This document shows, in pieces, positions 55,466 to 64,000 of a stretch of DNA of 64,000 nt. Position 1 is the first letter of the stretch, and each line of letters opens with the position of its first letter. The notes under the pieces are model-generated. The model was not told the DNA's origin. It saw only the letters and a program-made list of their open reading frames with translations, and did no database searches. The position numbers and the translations under genes were made by a program. Origin of the DNA: Ryuthela nishihirai (lineage: Eukaryota; Arthropoda; Arachnida; Araneae; Heptathelidae); the NCBI GenBank assembly GCA_038380435.1, contig JAWZYU010000028.1, forward strand, positions 19,638,201 to 19,702,200, in the 5' to 3' direction.

Positions 55466-57610
55466 AGCCCAATGTAATTGCACGCAGGCTTCCATCTGTC
55501 CTCTAACAGCCCAATTTAATAGAACGGAGGTTTCCATCTGTCCTCTAATAGCCCAATGTAATTGCACGGAGGCTTCCATCTGTCCTCTAACAGTCCAATG
55601 TAATAGGACGGAGGCTTCCATCTGTCCTCTAACAGCCCAATGTAATTGAACGGAGGCTTCCATCTGTCCTCTAACAGCCCAATGTAATTGCACGGAGGCT
55701 TCCAGCTGTCCTCTAACAGCCCAATGTAATTGCATGGAGGCTTCCATCTGTCCTCTAACAGCCCAATCTAATTGCACGCAGGCTTCCATCTGTCCTGCAA
55801 CAGCCCAATGTAATTGAATGGAGGCTTCCATCTGTCCTCTAACAGCCCAATGTAATTGAACGGAGGCTTCCATCTGTCCTCTAACACCCAATGTAATTGA
55901 ACGGAGGCTTCCATCTGTCCTCTAACAGCCCAATGTAATTGCACGGAGGCTTCCATCTGACCTCTAACAGCCCAATGTAATTGCACGGAGGCTTCCATCT
56001 GTCCTGTAACCGCCCAATGTAATTGAACGGAGGCTTCCATCTGTCTTCTAACAGCCCAATGTAATTGCACGGAGGCTTCCATCTGTCCTCTAACAGCCCA
56101 ATGTAATTGCACGCAGGCTTCCATCTGTCCTCTAACAGCCCAATGTAATTCAACGCAGGCTTCCATCTGTCCTCTAACAGCCCAATGTAATTGCACGGAG
56201 GCTTCCATCTGTCCTCTAACAGCCCAATGTAATTGCACGAAGGCTTCCATCTGTCCTCTAACAGCCCAATGTAATTCAACGCAGGCTTCCATCTGTCCTC
56301 TAACAGCCCAATTTAATAGAACGGAGGCTTCCATCTGTCCTCTAACAGCCCAATGTAATTGCACGGAGGCTTCCATCTGTCCTCTAACAGCCCAATTTAA
56401 TTGAACGGAGGCTTCCATCTGTCCTCTAACAGCCCAATGTAATTGAACGGAGGCTTCCATCTGTCCTCTAACAGCCCAATATAATTGAACGGAGGCTTCC
56501 ATCTGTCCTCTAACAGCCCAATGTAATTACACGGAGGCTTCCATCTGTCCTTTAACAGCCCAATGTAATTACACGGAGGCTTCCATCTGTCCTCTAACAG
56601 CCCAATGTAATTGCATGGAGGCTTCCATCTGTCCTCTAACAGCCCAATGTAATTACACGGAGGCTTCCATCTGTCCTCTAACAGCCCAATGTAATTACAC
56701 GGAGGCTTCCATCTGTCCTCCAACAGCCCAATGTAATTGCACGGAGACTTCCATCTGTCCTCTAACAGCCCAATGTAAGTGAACGGAGGCTTCCATCTGT
56801 CCCCTAACAGCCCAATGTAATTGAACGGAGGCTTCCATTTGTCCCCTAACAGCCCAATGTAATTGAACGGAGGCTTCCATTTGTCCCCTAACAGCCCATT
56901 GTAATTGAACGGAGGCTTCCATCTGTCCTCTAACAGCCCAATGTAATTGGACGGAGGCTTCCAACTGTCCTCTAACAGCCCAATGTAATTGCACGGAGGC
57001 TTCCATCTGTCCTCTAACAGCCCAATGTAATTGAACGCAGGCTTCCATCTGTCCTCTAACAGCCCAATGTAATTGAACGGGGGCTTCCATCTGTCCTCTA
57101 ACAGCCCAATGTAATTGCACGGAGGCTTCCATCTGTCCTCTAACAGCCCAATGTAATTGCATGGAGGCTTCCAGCTGTCCTCTAACAGCCCAATGTAATT
57201 GCACGGAATCTTCCATCTGTCCTCTAACAGCGCAATGTAATTGCACGGAGGCTTCCATCTGTCCTCTAATAGCCCAATGTAATTGCACGCAGGCTTCCAT
57301 CTGTCCTGTAACAGCCCAATGTAATTGAACGGAGGCTTCCATCTGCCCTCTAACAGCCCAATGTAATTGAACGGAGGCTTCCATCTGTCCTCTAACAGCC
57401 CAATGTAATTGCACGGGGCTTCCATCTGTCCTCTAACAGCCCAATGTAATTGCACGGGGCTTCCATCTGTCCTCTGACAGCCCAATGTAATTGAACCGAG
57501 GCTTCCATCTGTCCTCTAACAGCCCAATGTAATTGGACGGAGGCTTCCATCTGTCCTCTAACAGCCCAATGTAATTACACGGAGGCTTCCATCTGCATTC
57601 GAACAGCTCA
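55446..57610. repeat. Minisatellite, about 51 x 42 bp
   Basis: Unit GGAGGCTTCCATCTGTCCTC plus TAACAGCCCAATGTAATTGCAC, with variation mainly in the last bases (GCAC, GAAC, ACAC). 42 is a multiple of 3 and no stop arises, so three or more frames stay open: on the minus strand one frame reads MEASVQLHWAVRGQ and another NYIGLLEDRWKPPF per unit, giving frames up to 362 codons. These are side effects of periodicity, not shown to be genes. About 25 bp of the unit match SINE-A (GGAGGCTACCATCTGTCTCC, AACAGC). Confidence 0.97.
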
Positions 57611-57810
57611 ACCGTAATTGCATGGAGGCTTCAATTTGTCTTGTGACAGCCTGGTTTGGTGTAATTTGTTCGACAATATTTGTTCGCCGGAATTTTGTTC
57701 GAAACTGAAATTTGTTCGCCGAATAGAATTTTTTTCGTCTAACATTTTATTAAAAGTTTGAGAATTTTGAATTATTGAGAGGCAGCTAGAGGGCGTACTC
57801 TTCAATAAGG

Positions 57811-59602
57811 TCCCTTCTGTTTCTATGCTTCTGGTTTGTCACTGGGGAATCATTGGAAGGGGTGGGTAGGATCTGGGAAGAGAGGCGATAGAAGACGAGG
57901 ATCAGTTTTAGATTTGGCAGAATAAAACATCACTTGTTTTATAGACGATCTAGACGCCTATTATTGCCTCTTCGTTTTTACTTTTCTTTTAAGCTATATT
58001 CAGAGCTTTTTAGAAGAGGAATAACGTTTGAAATTTAAAAGTGGAGTATTTACCAAAACTATACTTTTTTTTTTGCAAACATACTTCTTGCCGATTTTAG
58101 GTTGATGTGGCCTGTCTCGGACAGAATTTAAAGGATTGATAGGTTAAGAGATTGATAGTTTAGTGAAGTTAGAAAATAACAGAAAAGGTTTAAAGTTGTG
58201 GGGGGGGGGGTCTTATTTATTCTGAGTTATTCGTGTTTTGTTTTTATGTTAGTTTTCTTCTTGTTGATTCATGTTTCATATCTTGTGATTGGACTTTGTG
58301 TTAAACTTGCCTTGGAGATATTTTCTGTTAATTTTTTCATGCGTCGTAATTTTTGTTTCATTATTGCTTTTTGTTTTTGCTTTTGTACCTTCAATTCCTA
58401 TTTTTGTTTGTATAATTAATTTACTTTTGTTCTTTTAATTTTGATTTCTTATTTTCTAGGGCTTTGTCGTTGTATATATTATATTTATTTCCAGTGTTTA
58501 TTTTTATTTCATTTTAACTGGAGTTTTTTTTTTCTCTTTTGGGTAAGTTCTCTCTGCTGATTGTTTTGTTTCAGATGACTTGGGCTGCTGTCCATGTCTT
58601 GAGGGGTTTCATTTGAAGTCTCTGATGTCCTTTGTATCTTGTGGATGATACAGATTAGTCTGTGGTGGATAGCTGCTATCTTAGGAATGTTGAAATGATG
58701 TTGGTGACCTTTGTTGGGATGCTGAATCGGGTGTTTTCTGGGGGCTTTTTGCTGAATGGAGTTTAGAGTCCTTGCATTTTTGACTTTCTTTGAACCAACT
58801 TTGGCTGTTGTTTGGTTTTTGATTGCTTTCATTTCATATTTTTTTATTACAACTATACGTGAGTAATCATTGAAATATGACCACCCGATGTTATGCCAAT
58901 GGGACTCTAATTTCGAAGTCCTATAACTTTTAAAATAAGCGTTTTATGGGAAAATGCGATGAAGGTAAATTAAAGTTCGAAATCATTTCTATTTAAATAT
59001 CCATTTTCAACAATATTCCTTCAGTATTAAAGAGTTATGGAAGTTTGAACATTTAACAATAGCAGTGCTAGATATTCGAAGTTAATTGAAGCTGAAACAA
59101 GAGGTATTATTTCAAACCAGTTTATATATAAATGCACATTTTAAAAGTGTGTGCAAATAATTTCTTAAATATTCTTTAAATAAATTTCTTAGAGCAGATT
59201 GCTGCTCTGAATGGTTTAAACTTCAGTACCTGCTTAAAGACTTTGAGAATATTGTTAATAATCGAGATTTAGATAGATATGATTCAGACCTTTAAATTGT
59301 CCTCCGCCACATTTTCTCACAAACCGCTGGTTTTAGAAATTATAGAGCTTCGAAATTAACGGCTCATTGACATAACATGAGATGGTCATGTGACGTCAGT
59401 CAGACGCTAATTTAAAATAATTACCAATGATTATTCAGCGTATGTCTTCTCTAATGACCTAGATCTTTTGAATACATGAATAAATTTTTTGGGTTTTGGG
59501 AGAGGGCCAAGTGGTCAGATCGAGATTATAAAAAGTAAAAACTACCCCATCGCCACTCAGCCCTCCATTGGAATCACATTAAAATCTTATGCACTGGAGA
59601 GG
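57811..59602. other. AT-rich spacer, T-rich, with one Lys-rich frame
   Basis: Contains G-run 58199-58210, strongly T-rich sequence at 58200-58850, and a CRE palindrome TGACGTCA at 59391-59398. Nothing else recognised apart from the frame listed separately. Confidence 0.4.
58509..58832 (-). CDS. Hypothetical Lys/Gln-rich frame
   Basis: ATG-started frame of 107 codons, basic and polar (begins MKAIKNQTTAKVGSKKVKN, contains PRKHPIQHPNKGHQHHFNIP, ends in a Lys-rich tail). No zinc knuckle or other domain. It could be a fragment of a retroelement first reading frame or an accident of A-rich composition. Confidence 0.22.
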   Translation of the reverse strand: MKAIKNQTTAKVGSKKVKNARTLNSIQQKAPRKHPIQHPNKGHQHHFNIPKIAAIHHRLICIIHKIQRTSETSNETPQDMDSSPSHLKQNNQQRELTQKRKKKLQLK

Positions 59603-59604
59603 TA

Positions 59605-60123
59605 CAGTCGCTCAAAAAAGTATCCGAACACTATGGCTGATTACAGAATTCAGAAAAAATATCTGACAACGATTTTGTTTAGAAATTAGTGATCTGGCAA
59701 CCTTCGTGTCCACGTGATTACAGAATTCAGGAAAAATTTCTGGAGCATGTACAGCAACTGTACACGCTCCAGTTACCGTTCACAGCAAACTGGAGCGTGT
59801 GCAGTTACTGCACACGCTCCAGTTTGCTGTGAGCGGTAACTGCACACGCTCAATATTTCCATGAGTGAGCCCACACGATCTAGTATCAAAATAATATGAC
59901 AACCTACAGGCGCTCAAAAAAGTATCGGAACACTATGGTTGATTACAGAATTCAGAAAAAAATATCTGCCAACGTTTTTTTTTAGAAATTACTGATCTGG
60001 CAACCTTCGTGTCACGTGACACGAAGGTTGCCAGATCACTAATTTCTAAAAAAAATCGTTGCCAGATATTTTTTTCTGAATTATGTAATCAACCATAGGT
60101 TCGGATACTTTTTTGAGCGACTG
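59605..60123. mobile_element. Composite MITE, third copy
   Basis: Same order as the copy at 12,180: outer arm, hairpin chain (CTGGAGCGTGTGCAG, TTA, CTGCACACGCTCCAG), GTATCAAAATAATATGAC, then the complete palindromic unit at 59907-60123. TA on both outer sides (59603-59604, 60124-60125). Confidence 0.88.
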
Positions 60124-60164
60124 TAGAATAATCCTGACATTTTTCTTAAAATAACTTTGATTCC

Positions 60165-60700
60165 GTTCGGAAAAAAATTCTGTTTCGAACAAATTTTCGT
60201 TTCGAACAAATTCCGTCGAACAAAATTCAAAATTCCGACGAACAAATTTCTCTCGAACAAATGTTGTCGAACAAGTTTCCGGATACCGTGGGGGCGAAGG
60301 GTGGCTCAGTCGGTAGCGCGTCAGGCTGGTAATCTGTAGTTCCCAGGTTCGAGTCCCAGCTTGGTCAGCGTTGAGATTTATCTCCGCAAAATCTCCCGCC
60401 CTGCCCACGGTCAGTAGGGGACACCGATGGGCTTGAAAAGGCCGCCGTCCGTCGGATGGGACGTTAAGCCGTGACGCCGTGTGTGGGAGAGCCATACCCT
60501 GTGGATGATCTTGACGGGAGGATACCATCTGTCTCCCAACAGCTGTTCCAGTGGGTCCCCTCCCCCATCCTCCTCTGAGCCTTCGGGATCCCTGTGACCT
60601 GATCATTTAGCCCATGGTGTGCAAAAAAGTGCCGCTCAGAGGTAAAACAACCCATCCCGGATACCGTGACAGCCTGACCTTTAATAAAACGGAGGCTCCC
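60165..60700. repeat. Dispersed copy of the foldback arm, split by SINE-A
   Basis: TTCGAACAAATT-type words, TGTTGTCGAACAAG and GTGACAGCCTG occur in the same order as in the arm at 54040-54200. The SINE-A at 60291-60656 is inserted in the middle. Confidence 0.68.
60291..60656 (+). mobile_element. SINE-A with target duplication
   Basis: Plus copy with a deletion around GTGCACGTTAAAGAAC. Exact duplication CCGGATACCGTG at 60279-60290 and 60657-60668. Confidence 0.93.
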
Positions 60701-60896
60701 ACTTTACTTCGTCATTTCTCGGTCTGCAAACATTTCACCTTTTTGTTTTAAAAAATAAATGAAAATTTCATTTGATGTTGGATAGATATTAATAACTACA
60801 TTTCGCATTTTCCGAATTTTCCAAAAGTTTAACTTCCACTGTTAAAAAACCATAAATTTTCAAGACTTCAAAATTCGAAACGGATTTAAAAATCTA

Positions 60897-60964
60897 TCCC
60901 CTCAAGCAGTTGCTTGCCACAAAAATCTGACATGATTCTGTCATAGGCCACGGCACGGTCAATG
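60897..60964 (-). mobile_element. SINE-B with internal deletion
   Basis: 3' part (CCTCAAGCAGTTGCTTGCCAC) joined to the head end (GGCCACGGCACGG). Confidence 0.7.
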
Positions 60965-61131
60965 GCACTTACAAACAGTATATTCATGTTAAGAATTTGA
61001 ATTTTTGGCGATAGAGGACGGTGATCAAAAGGTTTAGATTGACAGAAGTAACTTGCCTTCTTACTCCTCCGAAGAGGGTAAACACATTTTTTTTATTTGA
61101 AAGGCAAACAAAACACTTTCTGGATCAAATA

Positions 61132-61295
61132 GGTTGTTTTACCTCTGAGCGGCACTTTTTTGCACACCATGGGCTAAATGGCCAGGTCACAAGGACCCCG
61201 AAGGCTCATAGCAGGTTGGGGGAGAGGACCCACTGAAACAGCTGTTGGGAGACAGATGGTAGTCTCCCGTCAAGGCCATCCAGTGTGTTCTTTAG
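61132..61295 (-). mobile_element. SINE-A tail-side fragment
   Basis: Ends at GTGTTCTTTAGC, where a second copy begins in the same orientation. Confidence 0.87.
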
Positions 61296-61296
61296 C

Positions 61297-61649
61297 GTTG
61301 GGTTGTTTTACCTCTGAGCGGCACTTTTTTGCACACCATGGGCTAAATGGCCAGGTCACAAGGACCCCGAAGGCTCAGAGAAGGTTGGGGGAGGGGACAC
61401 ACTGCAACAGCTGTTGGGAGACAGATGGTAGCCTCCCGTCAAGGCCATCCAGCGCGTTCTTTAACGTGCAGCGTGTATGGTTTTCCATCACACGGGGTCA
61501 TGGCCTAACGCCCCATCCAATGGTTGCCTACTGACCGTGGGCAGGGCGGGGAATTTTGCGGAGATAAATCTCAACGCTGACCCAGCTGGGACTCGAACCT
61601 GGGAACTACAGATTACGAGCCTGGCGCGCTACCGACTGAGCCACCCCCC
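61297..61649 (-). mobile_element. SINE-A, nearly complete, in tandem
   Basis: Minus copy with a deletion around the CGGCCTTTCCAAGCCC segment, following directly on the fragment before it. Confidence 0.88.
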
Positions 61650-61893
61650 TAGAATCCGAAAAGGTCAAAACACGGCGCTGCACGGAAGTAACTCTCTTCG
61701 TTTCCTGCCAGTGACATCACAAATGTTCAGAAAACATAACAAATGAAGGCCCTGATTGTTCAAATGGGAAACAATCTAATAAAATAACATTTAAACCATA
61801 AAAAACTGTTAGATTTCTTAAGAATATTTAGTCGATAGACTTCGTTTTGTGTGAGGAAATACGTTTCTGAATGCTTATAAAATATTAGTAAAG

Positions 61894-62295
61894 ATGAGTA
61901 AAAATAAACGTAGTATACTGAGGCGAATCCTGCGAGTGTCGCGTAAGTGGTTGAGAAAGACGTGTTGCTGCTGTGGTCTTGAAGACGACAGCGTAGACGA
62001 GGGGACGACTTATTTTCCTGCCTCGTCCTCAATGACAGAGGTAAGTCCTGAAGCTAATCGGGTGCATACACAGGACACACGTGCGTATGTAGGACGACTG
62101 AAAACGGGAAGCACCGTGAGAAATAAGAGGAGCGAGCTCAATTCCTCCACTCCGAGAGACTTTCAGTGGCTCCGATTTAGGAGTAAGCCAGATACTTGCC
62201 CTGTGGAAGATTTAAATGTCCGGCAAGCGAATGTAGAAAAATGTGACTGTTTTATGTTTATGCCAACCAACAAAGTTCCGAATCCAGTAAAGTGA
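61894..62295 (+). CDS. Candidate host coding exon, cysteine-cluster protein
   Basis: ATG opens 133 codons. A near-ideal splice donor (ACAGAG|GTAAGT, GT at 62041) follows codon 49 in frame, so the real exon may be 61894-62040, encoding a basic N-terminus (MSKNKRSILRRILRVSRKWL), a four-cysteine cluster (RKTCCCCGLEDD) and an acidic/Ser-rich part. A basic amphipathic stretch followed by clustered Cys suggests membrane attachment by lipidation, which is inferred. After the donor the frame continues to TGA at 62293-62295 and looks less constrained. No family recognised. Confidence 0.4.
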   Translation: MSKNKRSILRRILRVSRKWLRKTCCCCGLEDDSVDEGTTYFPASSSMTEVSPEANRVHTQDTRAYVGRLKTGSTVRNKRSELNSSTPRDFQWLRFRSKPDTCPVEDLNVRQANVEKCDCFMFMPTNKVPNPVK

Positions 62296-62605
62296 GATTG
62301 CTAAAACATCTCGGCGCTCTTCCTTAGTTCATATTACGGACTTTATCTTCGTAATAAGTCTTGTTTGCCATGCGCTTGTATTAGCTAGTTAGGGTCTGGA
62401 AATATTGGAACGAATGAGAAGGAAACGAACTCGGTTGGCGTTCTCGGTGAGAAAAAAAAAGACGAAGGAGCTAAAGAAGTCAAAGATCATAGCATGATTT
62501 AAAAAAAGAAAGGAAGGTGGGAGGGAGGGCGCCTCTCTAAAATCCAACCTCGTACGTCCACGTCGTGAGGGGCGGGCAACATGCATTGTCTTTAGATTTC
62601 TCTAA
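62296..62605. other. Spacer, possibly upstream region of the next frame
   Basis: Purine-rich with a GC-rich end (GTACGTCCACGTCGTGAGGGG near 62550). Confidence 0.3.
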
Positions 62606-62707
62606 ATGGCGACTTTATCTTTAGAGAAATTCTTAGACAATGAATGGCTAAAACGAGGCTCTGGTAACATGCCCCGATACCCGGATGTAGAAAAAAAAAA
62701 TCGGAGG
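62606..62707 (+). CDS. Possible short first exon
   Basis: ATG in fair context (AAATGGCG) opens a frame starting MATLSLEKFLDNEWLKRGSG, with a possible donor (CTCTG|GTAACA) near 62662. The frame runs into a SINE-A shortly after. No family recognised. Confidence 0.22.
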
Positions 62708-62708
62708 G

Positions 62709-63086
62709 GTTGGGTTACCTCTGAGCGGCACTTTTTTGTACACCATGGGCTAAATAGCCAGGCCACAAGGACCCCGAAGGCTCAGAGAAGGTTGCGGGAG
62801 GGGACCCACTGGAACAACTATTGGGAGACAGATGGTAGGCTTCACGTCAAGGCCATCCAGCGTGTTCTTTAACGTGCACAGGGTATGGCTCTCCGACACA
62901 CGGGGCCACAGCTTGACGTCCCATCCGACGGACGGCGGTCTTTCCAAGCCCATCGGTGTCCTCTATTGACCATGTGCAAGTCGGGGAATTTTGCGGAGAT
63001 AAATCTCAACTCTGACCCAGCTGGGACTCGAACCTGGGAACTACAGATTACGAGCCTGGCGCGCTACCGACTGAGCCACCCCCGCC
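62709..63086 (-). mobile_element. SINE-A, full length
   Basis: Minus copy lacking only the TTGTTT part of the tail. No clear target duplication. Confidence 0.9.
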
Positions 63087-63202
63087 TCAATAGTAAAGAG
63101 ATTACTTCCCAACTTCGATTAGAAAGGTTAAAGATATGAAATAAATATATACAAATTGTCATTCTTTCATTTATCTTCACCCATTTCAATAATTTTCTTG
63201 AA

Positions 63203-63395
63203 TTGGGTTATTTTACATCTGAGGGACGCTTTTTTCGCCCACTATGGCGTAAATGGCCAGGTCTCAAGAACCCCCAAAGGCTCAGAGATAATTGGAGGAA
63301 GGAAACCCAATAGACAGTTGTTACGAAACAGAAAATAGCTTCCCATCAAAGCCATCCAGCGTATACTCTAACATTCACAAGGTATGGCTCTCCAA
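63203..63395 (-). mobile_element. SINE-A, ancient, cut by the next copy
   Basis: Diverged tail and body up to GGTATGGCTCTCC, after which a plus-strand copy begins. Confidence 0.8.
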
Positions 63396-63403
63396 CAGAT
63401 AAT

Positions 63404-63794
63404 GGGGAGGGGGTGGCTCAGTCGGTAGCGCGCCAGGCTCGTAATCTGTACTTCCCAGGTTCGAGTCCCAGCTGTGTCTGTCAGCGTTGAGATTTATCTC
63501 CGCAAAATTCCCCGCCCTGCCCACGGTCAGTAGGGGACACCGATGGGCTTGGAAAGGCCGCCGTCCGTCGGATGGGACGTTAAGCCGTGGCTCCGTGTGC
63601 GGGAGAGCCATACCCTGTGCACGTTAAAGAACACGCTGGATGGCCTTGACGGGAGGCTACCATCTGTCTCCCAACAGCTGTTGCAATGGGTCCCCTCCCC
63701 CAACCTTCTCTGAGCCTTCGGGGTCCATGTGACCTGGCCATTTAGCCCATGGTGTGCAAAAAAAGTGCCGCTCAGAGGTTAAACAACCCAACCC
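63404..63794 (+). mobile_element. SINE-A, full length
   Basis: Near-consensus plus copy, with a TGTC repeat after the B-box region. It forms an inverted pair with the older copy before it. Confidence 0.92.
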
Positions 63795-64000
63795 AAGTTC
63801 ATCGAAATCTATTATCGTTGCCTTGGCTACACTCCCGAGCCCCTCGAAGTCTTTCTTTTCGCGATGACTGCGTTTCAATTTCTGTCGAATTTCCTTTCTC
63901 ATCGATGGCCGCTTTTCAACTCCATCGGAATCTTTCTTCATTCAGAACTCATTTCCAAATGATTTCGCAACAATTATTGCATTTCAAAGCGCATCAGAGT

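Larger units (their letters stand above)
53962..57807. repeat. Foldback-like inverted structure
   Basis: The outer ends are inverted copies: TATTGAAGAGTACGCCCTCT at 53962 and its complement ending at 57807. The unique arm is about 250 bp on the left (53962-54215) and 213 bp on the right (57595-57807), followed inwards on each side by the 42-bp minisatellite in mirror orientation (about 4-5 units left, about 51 right). Between them lie the second half of the Tc1 pseudogene and an unassigned stretch. Long inverted repeats made of tandem units are characteristic of foldback elements; no transposase of its own is seen. The outermost bases ATTGAAGAGTAC also fit the Tc1 reading frame (IEEY), suggesting inversion-duplication that copied a piece of flank. 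Confidence 0.75.

Noticed and set aside
56397..57485. Minus-strand open frame of 362 codons, with others of 239 and 244 codons nearby
   Set aside because: They are the 42-bp minisatellite read in different frames; 42 is a multiple of 3 so several frames stay open together. Nothing indicates translation.
349..63611. Dozens of 60-130 codon frames with the peptides TSERHFFAHHGLNGQVTW or MALPHTGPRLNVPSDG
   Set aside because: All are translations of SINE-A copies, in two frames and both strands. The element is a non-coding retroposon.

Overview
This is a AT-rich animal nuclear window, not bacterial: it has tRNA-derived SINEs, a LINE with an RTE-like reverse transcriptase, Tc1/mariner, piggyBac-like and palindromic DNA elements, minisatellites, and isolated exon-like islands with splice signals, but no compact operons. 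The element mix fits an arthropod; a chelicerate such as a spider is a guess from general impression only and is not shown by the sequence.

The window is dominated by one SINE family, here called SINE-A (about 390 bp). It has a tRNA-like head, a long central body and an unusual (AACCC)-type tail instead of poly(A). About fifty copies are recognisable, in both orientations, from near-consensus (47153-47546) to badly decayed (16411-16757, 45897-46258). They make up roughly a quarter of the bases. Many carry 9-15 bp target-site duplications, several are cleanly 5'-truncated, and some are nested in older copies. A second tRNA-derived family, SINE-B (about 205 bp), is present in about a dozen copies. 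Its 3' end shares GCTGCTTGAGG with the 3' end of the LINE at 51500-53456, suggesting a LINE/SINE partnership.

Layout. 1-11,200: SINE-rich, with a 36-bp hairpin at 5445-5482 and a decayed reading frame at 5831-6040. 11,280-12,700: a promoter-like GC-rich stretch with a possible RFX X-box, then a composite Tc1/mariner-type MITE (relatives at 26,913 and 59,605). 13,000-29,700: SINEs, a palindromic MITE (16,135), a piggyBac-like non-autonomous element with TTAA duplications (17,541) and an exon-like island (23,769). 28,600-31,460: GC-rich promoter-like islands, one with a CRE cluster. 35,437-35,730: seven matching 42-bp tandem units. 46,660-47,100: the best candidate host gene start, on the minus strand, with TATA-like site, ATG and splice donor. 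48,700-53,456: two copies of the LINE. 53,500-57,807: a Tc1-like transposase pseudogene tangled with a large foldback-like inverted structure, whose right side is a minisatellite of about 51 x 42 bp that appears to have grown from a SINE-A segment. 57,800-64,000: AT-rich sequence, a third MITE composite, more SINEs, and two more candidate first exons (61,894 and 62,606).

No complete host protein-coding gene can be demonstrated. Most open frames here are SINE translations or minisatellite frames and are left out. The most interesting material is the chain SINE-A -> 42-bp minisatellite -> foldback-like inverted array, and the shared 3' end of SINE-B and the LINE.
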